Part shown: piece after piece, positions 32,059 to 40,758 of the stretch
Position numbering within the stretch: position 1 is the first letter of the stretch
Layout: each line of letters starts with the position of its first letter
Source of the DNA: Bythopirellula sp.
Lineage (GTDB): Bacteria; Planctomycetota; Planctomycetia; Pirellulales; Lacipirellulaceae
Assembly (NCBI GenBank): GCA_028285205.1
Contig: JANQQA010000298.1
Span: 1-64,000, forward strand
Direction of reading: 5' to 3'
Length of the DNA stretch: 64,000 bases
Notes under the pieces: generated by a model
Told to the model about the DNA's origin: nothing
Databases searched by the model: none
What the model saw: only the letters and a program-made list of their open reading frames with translations
Translations under genes and position numbers: made by a program

Positions 32059-34824
32059 ATGCCTGCTGCCTCAGCCGATCGTAATTTGCTGTTTGGCGTG
32101 TTGGCCGTGCAACTGGATTTCGTGTCGCGCGACGATCTGATTGCCGCGACCAGCCGTTGGGTGCTCGACAAGAAGCAACCGCTCAGCAGCATTTTCGTCG
32201 CGCAGGGCATGCTCAGTGATGAAGAGTGTCAGCTGCTCGAAAACGTCGTCGAGAAGCACCTGAAACGCAACGACGGTGACCCAAGGCGGAGTCTGGAAGC
32301 GGTCGAAGCGTTCGACGAGATCCGCGCCTCGTTGGGCACGCTGGACGACGCCGATCTGCGCTCCACGGTCGAGTACGCGACCGTGCCGATGACGTCCGAC
32401 GATCCGTACTCGACGCAGTTGCCGGACCAGATCGACGCCGATCATTCCAGCCCCCGATTCAAAGTTTTGAGGCTACACCAAAAAGGTGGCCTTGGCCGCG
32501 TATCCATCGCGCTCGACGAGGAGCTCAATCGCGAGATCGCCCTGAAGGAAATCCTCACGGCGCACGCTGACAACATCGAAAACCGCACACGCTTCATCCG
32601 TGAGGCCGAGATAACGGGTGCGCTGGAGCATCCGGGCGTTGTACCGGTCTACAGCCTCGGGAAGTTTGCGGATGGCCGACCGTACTATGCGATGCGTTTC
32701 ATTCGCGGCGTGAACTTGCAGGTCGCCCTGGAAGACTATCACGAAAAGCAGGCCAGCGCTGAAGAAAAGCAACTTGAGTTCCGTCAGTTGCTCAGCCGTT
32801 TTATCGACGTCTGCTACGCAATCGAATACGCGCATAGCCGAGCCGTGATCCATCGCGACCTCAAGCCCAGCAACGTAATGCTCGGTGACTATGGCGAGAC
32901 GCTCGTGGTGGACTGGGGATTGGCCAAGTCGATGGGCGATGGCTTTGAGACCGAAGACAGCATGGAAGCGCCAGTCACGATCTCCGATAGCGCGTCAACG
33001 ACGAAGACCGTACTGGGTCGAGTCGTCGGCACACCCACGTTCATGAGCCCCGAGCAGGCTGCCGGCCGACTCGATGCGCTCGGGCCGTGCAGCGACATCT
33101 ATAGTCTGGGGGCCACCTTCTATCATTTGATCGCGGGCCAGGTACCGTTCAAGGGCACCGAAGAGGTCGTCCTCGCCAACGTGCAAACGGGCCGCTTCAA
33201 GCCACCGCGCGAAGTGAATGCAAATGTTCCAAAGCCGTTGGAAGCGATCTGCCTGAAGGCGATGTCACGCATGTCGACGGATCGCTATTTGACCAGCCGC
33301 GAGTTGGCCGAAGACATCGAGCGATATCTGGGCGGCGAGCGGGTGCTGGCCTACGACGAACCGCTAACCGATCGCGTGCTTCGCTGGATCCGCAATCACA
33401 AGCAGCTATTCTATAGTTCCGCCGCCGCGATCGCCGTCACGCTAACCGCCCTGTCGGTGAGTGTCGTGATGCTTAGCGCGGCGAACACACGCGTGCGTGC
33501 CTCGCGTGACGCGGCGACGGAGAGCTACGAGGAGGCCGATCGCCAGCGTCAGGAAGCGGAGCGCAACTTCCGCCTCGCGCGCGACGCGGTACGTGACTAT
33601 TACATTTCCGTCAGCGAAGAAACGCTCCTGAAGCAGCCAGGCATGCAGCCGCTACGCGAAACGCTGCTCCGCCAGGCCCTCGTCTACTACCAAGGCTTTC
33701 TCGACAAACGTCAGGACGATCCCGACCTGCGTCAAGAAGTCGCGCAGGCGAACTTCTTCACTGGCCAAATCACCCAGGCGATCGATTCGCCAGCCGATGC
33801 GGTTTCGCATTTCGAAAAAGCTGCCGAAACACAAAAACAGCTGCTGGCTGAGTCTCCCGAATCCAAGGAAGTTCAAGCCGCCTACGGCTCGACGCTCAAC
33901 GCGCTGGGTGGCGTGTCGCTGCGATTAGGCAAGATCGACGAGGCAGACCAGTACTTTCAACAGGCCATCGAGATCCGCGACCAGCAGGCCAAGGCCGATC
34001 CCACCGATATCGAAGCCGCGCGCACGCTTGCCAGCAGCATGATGAACCTAGGATTCACCCATTACTTGCGCAGCGATTTCGGTACCGCAATCAAGCAAAT
34101 GCAACAGGCGCAGACGCTCCGCCTCGCGCACGCAAGCGATCCTGAGAATGTCGGCAGCAAGTTGCAGCGAGATCTGGGCATGGGTTACTACAATCTGGCG
34201 CTCTCGTACAGCGAGGCTAATGACTTGGAGCAGGCAGAAAATAACTACCTGTCAGCGATCAAGGCGTTTGAGCGACTGCTGGAGCTTGACCCCGCCGACA
34301 TGAACAACCGACGCAAACTGGCCGTCTGCCATCGCATGGTCGGGCAGTTCCAAAGCGAGGTCGGAGACTCCGAAAAGGCCATTGAGTACCTCCAGCGCGC
34401 CAAGCAAACGCTCGTTGAGCTGCGATTCCAAAACCCAGACATCCTTGAATTCACCTCCGATCTGGCCGGCGTTTACCGACATCTGGGATTGGAGTTGGCC
34501 AATCAGCAGAACAGCGAAGCAGCAATTCTTTCGCTTGACCAGGCCATCGAGCTCATGCGTGAGCTTACCGATTTAGCGCCCTCCGTCACGAGCTTTCAGC
34601 TCGATCTGGGAGAAAGCCTACGCGAAGCCGGCAAGCTCTTAGCCGCCGCCGAGCAATTCGAGCAGGCAAAGGTGAGACTCGAACAATCGCAAGCTGTCTT
34701 CGCCGAACTCGTCAAAGCGGATCCCACAAACGAGGACTTTGGTACCGGCCTGCAGACTACGAACGACGAACTGGCACGTGTGTCCGTCCAGCTGCCAGCT
34801 GATGAGGACACCACGAACGAATAA
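32059..34824 (+). CDS. Serine/threonine protein kinase with C-terminal TPR domain
   Basis: The 921-aa protein has an N-terminal helical region (LAVQLDFVSRDDLIAATSRW) seen in planctomycete kinases. The Hanks kinase domain spans ~135-420: glycine loop KGGLGRVSIA, lysine in EIALKEI, catalytic HRDLKPSNVM, and the metal motif as DWG rather than DFG (VVDWGLAKS). One membrane helix follows (AIAVTLTALSVSVVML, ~450-472). The extracytoplasmic part has a helical linker and at least six TPR-like repeats (ALVYYQGFLDKRQDDP, SALGGVSLRLGKIDEAD-type). It probably senses an external cue through the TPRs. Targets unknown; the beta-barrel pair upstream is separated by a terminator. Confidence 0.9.
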   Translation: MPAASADRNLLFGVLAVQLDFVSRDDLIAATSRWVLDKKQPLSSIFVAQGMLSDEECQLLENVVEKHLKRNDGDPRRSLEAVEAFDEIRASLGTLDDADLRSTVEYATVPMTSDDPYSTQLPDQIDADHSSPRFKVLRLHQKGGLGRVSIALDEELNREIALKEILTAHADNIENRTRFIREAEITGALEHPGVVPVYSLGKFADGRPYYAMRFIRGVNLQVALEDYHEKQASAEEKQLEFRQLLSRFIDVCYAIEYAHSRAVIHRDLKPSNVMLGDYGETLVVDWGLAKSMGDGFETEDSMEAPVTISDSASTTKTVLGRVVGTPTFMSPEQAAGRLDALGPCSDIYSLGATFYHLIAGQVPFKGTEEVVLANVQTGRFKPPREVNANVPKPLEAICLKAMSRMSTDRYLTSRELAEDIERYLGGERVLAYDEPLTDRVLRWIRNHKQLFYSSAAAIAVTLTALSVSVVMLSAANTRVRASRDAATESYEEADRQRQEAERNFRLARDAVRDYYISVSEETLLKQPGMQPLRETLLRQALVYYQGFLDKRQDDPDLRQEVAQANFFTGQITQAIDSPADAVSHFEKAAETQKQLLAESPESKEVQAAYGSTLNALGGVSLRLGKIDEADQYFQQAIEIRDQQAKADPTDIEAARTLASSMMNLGFTHYLRSDFGTAIKQMQQAQTLRLAHASDPENVGSKLQRDLGMGYYNLALSYSEANDLEQAENNYLSAIKAFERLLELDPADMNNRRKLAVCHRMVGQFQSEVGDSEKAIEYLQRAKQTLVELRFQNPDILEFTSDLAGVYRHLGLELANQQNSEAAILSLDQAIELMRELTDLAPSVTSFQLDLGESLREAGKLLAAAEQFEQAKVRLEQSQAVFAELVKADPTNEDFGTGLQTTNDELARVSVQLPADEDTTNE

Positions 34825-34866
34825 CATTCGCCATTCGCTTCTGAGCCGCAGCCCTCGCGTTCGCCG

Positions 34867-35277
34867 ATGATGTACTCGCACGACCAACTCGTTCAGTGCT
34901 GGATTAACACTAGCGACGTCTTGCCCAACATCTGCTGCGTCTGCGGAATGCACACCGATCAGCGCCGCAAACTGTCACAGTACGTGTTCGTGAACGAAGA
35001 ACGGCCCGCAGCCTCGATGGGATCTTGCCTGGTGTCTATATTCCTGATGATGTTGGGACCGCTTGGCTGGTTCGCCGCGCTGTTCCGACGCGCAGACCAA
35101 GGCGAGACGACGCAGATTGTTGTGAAAAAGAAGTTCCCGTATACTCTTTCATTGTGCCCCATCTGCGCTAGCGAGGAGCCGCCCAAGATTATCGATTTCT
35201 CAGCAGAATTCGATCGTTTCTCGATTCTCGCCCATCCAAAGTTTCAGAGCTACTTGGATGAGAGCCGCCAGGCGTAG
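34867..35277 (+). CDS. Small hypothetical protein with CxxC pairs and one hydrophobic segment
   Basis: The 136-aa product is not recognised. It has NICCVCGMHT near residue 20 and LCPICASEE near residue 100, two CxxC pairs that could together bind zinc, separated by a hydrophobic stretch (CLVSIFLMMLGPLGWFAALF) that may cross or dip into the membrane. This resembles a zinc-knuckle split around a hairpin. It lies 42 nt after the kinase and 40 nt before the SDR gene on the same strand, so it may be co-transcribed with them. No catalytic motif is visible. Confidence 0.6.
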   Translation: MMYSHDQLVQCWINTSDVLPNICCVCGMHTDQRRKLSQYVFVNEERPAASMGSCLVSIFLMMLGPLGWFAALFRRADQGETTQIVVKKKFPYTLSLCPICASEEPPKIIDFSAEFDRFSILAHPKFQSYLDESRQA

Positions 35278-35317
35278 CGTTTCATAGCAATTTCTTCAGT
35301 GTTCGAGGTAACCAGAC

Positions 35318-36874
35318 TTGTCGGAGGAGGAACTATCGGCGGCGGAACTCGCTCGACTCGCGGAGCAACTGCAGCGTCTGGCCGCAGATCGTAGTCTGCT
35401 TGACGCGATGCCCGCCGAGGAGCGCAAACGCCTGCTGCAGGCGGTAAACCAACTTGCCAATCCCGATCGAACTACTCGTCGACTACTGCAACGCAAGCAA
35501 CGCCAATCGCGACAGGCAGAGCTGGAAGGCAAGCGACAAGCTGATCGACAGCGGCTCGCCCAGACAGGCATGCGCGCTCAGACGAGCATTCGACAACTCA
35601 AGAAGGCGGCGCCGCCGGAACCTTTCGAGCCCGAGCTGCCTCCTACGGCGGAGCATCCCGCCGAGCATTTCGGGCCCCAGTTGGAAGTGCCACGCACGTG
35701 TTACATCTGCAAACGCGAGTTCGATCGGATTCACTTTTTCTACGACTCGATGTGCCCTGATTGCGCGGAACTGAATTGGGCGAAGCGCAGTCAGACAGCC
35801 GACCTGACCGGGCGGTTCGCGATGGTCACCGGTGGACGGGTGAAGATTGGCTATCAAGCAGCGCTCAAGCTGCTTCGCGCGGGCGCCCACGTCGTCGTCA
35901 CGACACGCTTTCCGCGCGACGGTGCACGGCGATTTCTTGAGGAAGCGGACAGCCACGAGTGGCACCACCGACTGCAGATCCACGGACTCGACCTCCGTCA
36001 CACGCCGAGTGTCGAAGCGCTCGCAGATCAGCTTGTCGCGACGTTGCCACGGCTAGATTTTCTCCTGAACAACGCCTGTCAAACCGTGCGACGTCCGCCG
36101 GGCTTTTACGAGCACCTGATGGATGGGGAGCGACAGCTTCTCAATTCGTTGCCCGCGGAAGCACACCCACTGTTGGCCGCGCACGAAGCGTTACGAGAGC
36201 GCGAATCGCCGCAGCTTTCGCCCTCCGACGACTTTTCGCTGAGCCTGGCTCGCGAAAGCATCGCTGGCATCACCCAAGCCGCCGAGCTTTCGCAGCTGCA
36301 GCTCGCCCCCGAAGACCAGGACAACGGCGCTGCCCTCTTCCCCGTCGGGCAGTACGACAGCGACCAACAGCAGATCGACCTGCGCGACATCAACAGCTGG
36401 CGTCTGCGCCTGGCGGAAGTCTCAACCGTCGAGCTGTTGGAGGTGCAACTGGTCAACGCGATCGCGCCGTTCCTTCTCAACGCACGGCTAAAGCCACTTA
36501 TGTTCCGCGTACCCACGCCCGACAAGCACATCGTCAACGTGTCGGCGATGGAGGGCGTTTTCTACCGCGCCTACAAGACCGACAAGCATCCACACACCAA
36601 CATGGCCAAGGCTGCGCTGAACATGCTCACCCGCACGTCCGCCCAAGACTACGCCCGCGACGGCATCCACATGAACAGCGTCGACACCGGCTGGATCACC
36701 GACGAAGACCCGGCCCACATCACCGAGCGCAAACGCGAGGAACTCGACTTCCACCCGCCACTGGATCTCATCGACGCCGCCGCGCGTATCTGCGACCCCA
36801 TCTTCTCAGGAATCAACTCTGGCGAGCACGTCTGGGGGAAATTTTTGAAGGATTACCAAGTGGCGAATTGGTAG
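35318..36874 (+). CDS. Atypical short-chain dehydrogenase with coiled-coil and CxxC N-terminus
   Basis: The 518-aa product (TTG start, GAGG upstream) has three parts. Residues ~1-100 are a charged coiled-coil (LARLAEQLQRLAADRSLL). Residues ~128-155 carry CYICKREF and CPDCAELN, a likely zinc knuckle. The rest is a Rossmann SDR: MVTGGRVKIGYQAALKLL cofactor loop, LNNAC, and NVSAMEG with the catalytic serine. At the YxxxK site the tyrosine is replaced: HPHTNMAKAALN keeps the lysine but has threonine four residues before. A ~100-residue insertion separates LLNNAC from the active-site serine. It may act through another residue or be a regulatory pseudo-enzyme. Confidence 0.8.
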   Translation: MSEEELSAAELARLAEQLQRLAADRSLLDAMPAEERKRLLQAVNQLANPDRTTRRLLQRKQRQSRQAELEGKRQADRQRLAQTGMRAQTSIRQLKKAAPPEPFEPELPPTAEHPAEHFGPQLEVPRTCYICKREFDRIHFFYDSMCPDCAELNWAKRSQTADLTGRFAMVTGGRVKIGYQAALKLLRAGAHVVVTTRFPRDGARRFLEEADSHEWHHRLQIHGLDLRHTPSVEALADQLVATLPRLDFLLNNACQTVRRPPGFYEHLMDGERQLLNSLPAEAHPLLAAHEALRERESPQLSPSDDFSLSLARESIAGITQAAELSQLQLAPEDQDNGAALFPVGQYDSDQQQIDLRDINSWRLRLAEVSTVELLEVQLVNAIAPFLLNARLKPLMFRVPTPDKHIVNVSAMEGVFYRAYKTDKHPHTNMAKAALNMLTRTSAQDYARDGIHMNSVDTGWITDEDPAHITERKREELDFHPPLDLIDAAARICDPIFSGINSGEHVWGKFLKDYQVANW

Positions 36875-37091
36875 GCGGAATCTCTCAGCGGTTAGCGGTC
36901 AGCTTTTTTCAACTCGTTCCAGGGATGGCCCCTCTCCCCCATACGCGGCCACGACTGGCGGAGAAGTAGGATTCCGCCGACGCGGAGTGTACCCCGGGGG
37001 AGATCGCAGTCAAATGTATCCGGCAATGTGCTATAACTGACTGCCTGTCGAAAGATACACGGGAGCCCGACTCAACGAGAAGGAAGCAGTC

Positions 37092-38102
37092 ATGGCAGAA
37101 GACGGACAACCTACCAAATCGGTGCGTGACTACCTACTCTACACCTTGAGCCTGCCTGAGCGTGCGATTCGCACGACCACCGGCGCGGCAAGTGGCGTCG
37201 TGCGTGAGTCGGCGGCATTGCTGGTCCCGCAGGCGTTTCAGAACAGCAAAACCTATGAGTCGTTGGTAGGGCAGACGCTCGACTTTCTATGCGAGAATGT
37301 CGGCGGCGTCGAGGCGGATGTCCGTGGGGTCGAAGGACCCGTGGTCGAGGACTTCGTCGCGCGAAAGACGGTCGGCAACTTCGTCGAGATGGCTGGCATG
37401 GCGACGCTCCATGTATCGCCGATGCTGCTGCTGGCGGTGGTGAGCGATGTGGCGTACGGCTCGCAGACTTATTTGCATGAGCTCGCCGACGAGTTGAAAC
37501 GCGACGGGGTGATCAGCGAGGACTCGACGATCGACCATGCGAGCGACTTGCTGTCCGCCGTCAGCAAGACCTCGAGCGTGGCGGCCAGCGCGTTCAACAC
37601 GCCACCGATTTCGTTGGATGGGCTCTATGAAACGATCAACGAAACGAAGTTGGCAGTCAGTCAAATCGATCCCGCCAAGGTCTTGCCGCAGGCCGAGATG
37701 GAACGCATGTGGAACGAGATGCATCAGATCGCCAGCGCAGAAAACGTGAGCATGTTCGAGGTGTCCAGCGCGATGGCGTTGCACTCGCTCGACCGTGTCG
37801 CGTCGGTCGGTAAGGGAGCGCTGTCCACCACGCGTGCTGCCGGACGGCTATTTGATCGGCACGTGATCGATCATTACCGTGCGGCGCTCAACGATCTGGA
37901 ATCGAAAGGCTACTACGCGACGTTGGCCGACACGAGCAAACCCTACGTTGATGCGGTCTGGAAGAATTTTTCCACAGATAGCATGACGTTGACCGAGGAT
38001 CTTCTCTCCGGGAGGTTGCTGGGCCAGGCCTCCAACGCAGTCGGGCGATGGCTGGGTGCGAAGGCAGAACCAGAAGTGAAGACAGAAGAGGCACAGGAAT
38101 AG
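37092..38102 (+). CDS. Conserved-looking hypothetical helical protein
   Basis: The 336-aa product has a good ribosome site (AAGGAAG, ATG at 37092). It is almost wholly helical with no signal peptide. Hydrophobic runs around ~115-135 (MATLHVSPMLLLAVVSDVAYG) are too weak to call a membrane helix with confidence. No domain is recognised. It ends in a Glu-rich tail (AEPEVKTEEAQE). Flanking genes are an SDR upstream (217 nt gap) and, beyond a REP pair, the convergent nucleotidyltransferase-HD gene. Codon usage looks like its neighbours, supporting a real gene of unknown function. Confidence 0.65.
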   Translation: MAEDGQPTKSVRDYLLYTLSLPERAIRTTTGAASGVVRESAALLVPQAFQNSKTYESLVGQTLDFLCENVGGVEADVRGVEGPVVEDFVARKTVGNFVEMAGMATLHVSPMLLLAVVSDVAYGSQTYLHELADELKRDGVISEDSTIDHASDLLSAVSKTSSVAASAFNTPPISLDGLYETINETKLAVSQIDPAKVLPQAEMERMWNEMHQIASAENVSMFEVSSAMALHSLDRVASVGKGALSTTRAAGRLFDRHVIDHYRAALNDLESKGYYATLADTSKPYVDAVWKNFSTDSMTLTEDLLSGRLLGQASNAVGRWLGAKAEPEVKTEEAQE

Positions 38103-38167
38103 GAAGCTGCGTGGGGGATGGAGCTAATGATCAATTATTGGTTCCAGATACCTATTTCGCGTGGCCC

Positions 38168-38263
38168 CCCTCTCCCTCAGGGAGAGGGTACGGGTGCGGG
38201 TGAAGCGGGAAGAGGGTGAAGCACGTGCCAGGTCTCCCCTAGCCCCTCCCTGTAAGGGAGGGG
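38168..38263. repeat. Inverted pair of G/C-rich REP-like palindromes between convergent genes
   Basis: Unit a is CCCTCTCCC-TCA-GGGAGAGGG (38168-38188), followed by a GGGTGCGGGTGAAG tail. Unit b is CCCCTCCC-TGTAA-GGGAGGGG (38243-38263), preceded by CTCCCCTAG and read in the opposite direction. Both belong to the same superfamily as 18744-18837. They lie in the gap between two convergent stops. Confidence 0.78.
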
Positions 38264-38273
38264 GAATAAACCG

Positions 38274-39377
38274 CTACCCGCACATCTGGTTGAGGTCGCG
38301 GAGGTATTCGATCGCTTCGTCGACCTCTGGTGCTTCGACGCCGGGTTGCCGACCGGCGCGGTCGCATTCGCCGAGTAGCACCAGGTCGTCGTAGTGGTCC
38401 GACTCGCGCAAGCGGCGGTGGGCGCGTCGGCCTAACGATTGGTCGGCGATGCCGTGGGCGAGCATGTGATGTTCGATCAGCCAGGCGGTGCGCCCGGAGA
38501 TCGTATCCTCGAGTGCTTCCAGTCCCGCGGCAACATGATCGAGCGGATCGATCGCTTTGCCCACATCGTGCAGCAACGCTGCGAGGAGAAAATCTTCGTC
38601 GTACGGCTGTTCGTCGCGGGCGTGATCGAAGACTTGCAAACTGTGATACAGCGCATCACCTTCCGGGTGATACTTGAGGTTCTGCTGAACGTTCTCTAAC
38701 GGAAGGAGTAGTGATTCGTAGATTTGAAAACGATCGATCTTCTCGTCGATTTCGACCAGCGCTGTTTCGATGTCAAGGTCCGGATACTCATTGGCGAGGA
38801 ATTGCTCAAGTTGCGGAATACTCGTCCGCTCGATTGCCTTGCCGGTGATGGAACTCTTGAATACATAGTGAGCTTGATTGGCTGCATAGATTGTCAATTC
38901 AATCGGGAACTCACCTTGCACATGAACATGATTGAAAGTTTGCTGCTCGCCATTCTTGCGCACCTGCTTGCGTTCAACTTCGTACGGTGTGCCAAGCTGA
39001 TCGAGTTGGTGCGTCACTGCCTCGACCGTATCGGAGAATACGTGCAGGTCGATATCGCTCCCTTGGCGAATGTGTCCGGTGAGTACGCTGCCGATCAGCC
39101 GCGGTCGAAACGGAGCCAGCTGTTTCATCAGCGCCAGGGCGGTCAGTCGCATTTGCTGCAAGTTTTCGCTCCGCCGATCTCCTTCGTACGGCCGCGCCAG
39201 CATCTGAACCTGGTCGCGAATCTCAGTGTTACTTGGCAGATCGGCCGGCTTGGCCCAGCCTTGGCAAAGCTTGCGAGCCGCTTTCATTTTGGCTCTGTAG
39301 TACTCGGACTCTTGCCGCTCGTACATTAGCCGAGCCGCTTCCCAGGCGATTTGACGCCGCAGTTTGGAGTTTTGCAT
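38274..39377 (-). CDS. Nucleotidyltransferase-HD domain fusion protein
   Basis: The 367-aa cytoplasmic protein couples two domains. Residues ~85-200 are a nucleotidyltransferase fold with LIGSVLTGHIRQGSDIDLHV, the GS...SDIDL signature of the pol-beta superfamily. Residues ~240-330 contain the HD phosphohydrolase signature HSLQVFDHARDE and ALLHDVGKAIDPLDH. The arrangement recalls GlnD or CCA-adding enzymes, but length and motifs fit neither. It may add or remove a nucleotide from a protein or RNA. Downstream it abuts the REP pair; upstream it is divergent from aroG. Confidence 0.82.
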   Translation of the reverse strand: MQNSKLRRQIAWEAARLMYERQESEYYRAKMKAARKLCQGWAKPADLPSNTEIRDQVQMLARPYEGDRRSENLQQMRLTALALMKQLAPFRPRLIGSVLTGHIRQGSDIDLHVFSDTVEAVTHQLDQLGTPYEVERKQVRKNGEQQTFNHVHVQGEFPIELTIYAANQAHYVFKSSITGKAIERTSIPQLEQFLANEYPDLDIETALVEIDEKIDRFQIYESLLLPLENVQQNLKYHPEGDALYHSLQVFDHARDEQPYDEDFLLAALLHDVGKAIDPLDHVAAGLEALEDTISGRTAWLIEHHMLAHGIADQSLGRRAHRRLRESDHYDDLVLLGECDRAGRQPGVEAPEVDEAIEYLRDLNQMCG

Positions 39378-39634
39378 CGAGAGGCGCCGTTAGCCCAATC
39401 GACCGGCGCGGGGCATCTAAAACCGAAGCAGAGGCACGAGCAGCACGGCTCGCAATGCGTCTAGAATAGGCAGAGCTGTCGCACGTGTCGATGGCAAACC
39501 CACAAGATTCGCGGTTCGACAATTGGCAGCATCTTAGATAAGCTAGAAGTTTCCCAATCCTTCAGCGGGCCAGTCAGGTACAGCTTGCAATCAGTTTCCA
39601 TGGCGCCAGGCCCCGCAGCCCGAATCAAGTAACA

Positions 39635-40708
39635 ATGACCGAGTACCATCCGCTCCAGGATATCAATATCCTGGACACCACGTCGCTGACCGCTCCCACG
39701 GAATTGAAGACGGAATTCTGCCTCACTGACGAAGGCGGCGAGTCCGTTTATCAGGCGCGAGAAACCGTCAAAGCCATACTCCGCGGTGAGGATCGTCGGC
39801 TGATCGCAATCGTCGGGCCTTGTTCGATTCACGACCGTGATGCGGCCATCGAATACGCCGAGAAGCTCAAGCCCGTGGCCGACAAGGTCAACGACCGCAT
39901 CGTCGTGTTGATGCGCGTGTACTTCGAGAAACCACGCACCACCGTCGGTTGGAAGGGACTGATCAACGATCCGCATCTCAATGGCACATTTGAGATGGGC
40001 GAGGGACTTCGGCTGGCACGCGAGATTCTGCTCGACATTACCGAGGTCGGTCTGCCGGCAGCGACCGAGATGCTGGAACCGATCACGCCGCAATACATTG
40101 CTGACCTGGTGACGCTCGCGTCGATTGGCGCGCGAACGACCGAGTCGCCCACGCATCGTCAGATGGCAAGCGGGTTGTCGATGCCGGTCGGCTTCAAGAA
40201 CAGCACGGAAGGCAGTTTGGAAGTGGCGATGAACGCGATGCAAGCTGCACGTACGCCGCATACGTTTCTTGGGATCGATCACGCGGGCAAGACCTGCATG
40301 GTCCATACGCGCGGCAACGACATGGGACACCTCATTCTCCGTGGCGGACGGACCGGGCCCAACTACGATGCTGCGAGTCTGGCTGACGCAAGCGTGAAGC
40401 TGGCATCAGCCAAGTTGCCGCCGCGATTCGTGGTCGATTGCAGCCATGCGAACTCGAATAAGGACTACGCCAAGCAATCGATCGCATGGAACGACGTGGT
40501 CGCGCAACGTGCCGCTGGCAACGACGAGATCGTAGGGTTGATGCTTGAGAGCAATCTTAACGCCGGCAAACAGAGCCTAACTTTGGACCTTTCCGAACTG
40601 AAGTATGGCGTGTCGATCACTGACGGGTGCATCGCCTTCGACGAGACTGAAGAGTTGCTGTTGAGCGCCTATTCCACACTAGAAGCGACCACCGCCGCTG
40701 CTGGCTAG
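39635..40708 (+). CDS. aroG: 3-deoxy-7-phosphoheptulonate (DAHP) synthase, class I AroG type
   Basis: This is the first shikimate-pathway enzyme, condensing phosphoenolpyruvate and erythrose 4-phosphate. The 357-aa product has IVGPCSIHD, VLMRVYFEKPRTTVGWKG, PAATEMLEPITPQYIADLV, GARTTESPTHRQMASGLSMP and VVDCSHANSNKDY, covering the PEP, metal (Cys, His, Glu) and phosphate sites of the E. coli AroF/G/H type. The N-terminal ~40 residues are where allosteric binding of Phe, Tyr or Trp occurs in that type; which one applies cannot be read. It is upstream of psd with a 50-nt gap. Confidence 0.95.
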   Translation: MTEYHPLQDINILDTTSLTAPTELKTEFCLTDEGGESVYQARETVKAILRGEDRRLIAIVGPCSIHDRDAAIEYAEKLKPVADKVNDRIVVLMRVYFEKPRTTVGWKGLINDPHLNGTFEMGEGLRLAREILLDITEVGLPAATEMLEPITPQYIADLVTLASIGARTTESPTHRQMASGLSMPVGFKNSTEGSLEVAMNAMQAARTPHTFLGIDHAGKTCMVHTRGNDMGHLILRGGRTGPNYDAASLADASVKLASAKLPPRFVVDCSHANSNKDYAKQSIAWNDVVAQRAAGNDEIVGLMLESNLNAGKQSLTLDLSELKYGVSITDGCIAFDETEELLLSAYSTLEATTAAAG

Positions 40709-40758
40709 CTGCTTGACGCTCAATACATTTTATCAAGGATCGCATCACACCAAGCTGC

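Noticed and set aside
35959-36969. 336-aa plus-strand ORF in another frame of the SDR gene
   Set aside because: Extremely Arg-rich; it is the alternate frame of a clear dehydrogenase.
39461-40330. 289-aa minus-strand ORF antisense to aroG
   Set aside because: Shadow of aroG; His/Arg-rich and lacking any domain pattern.
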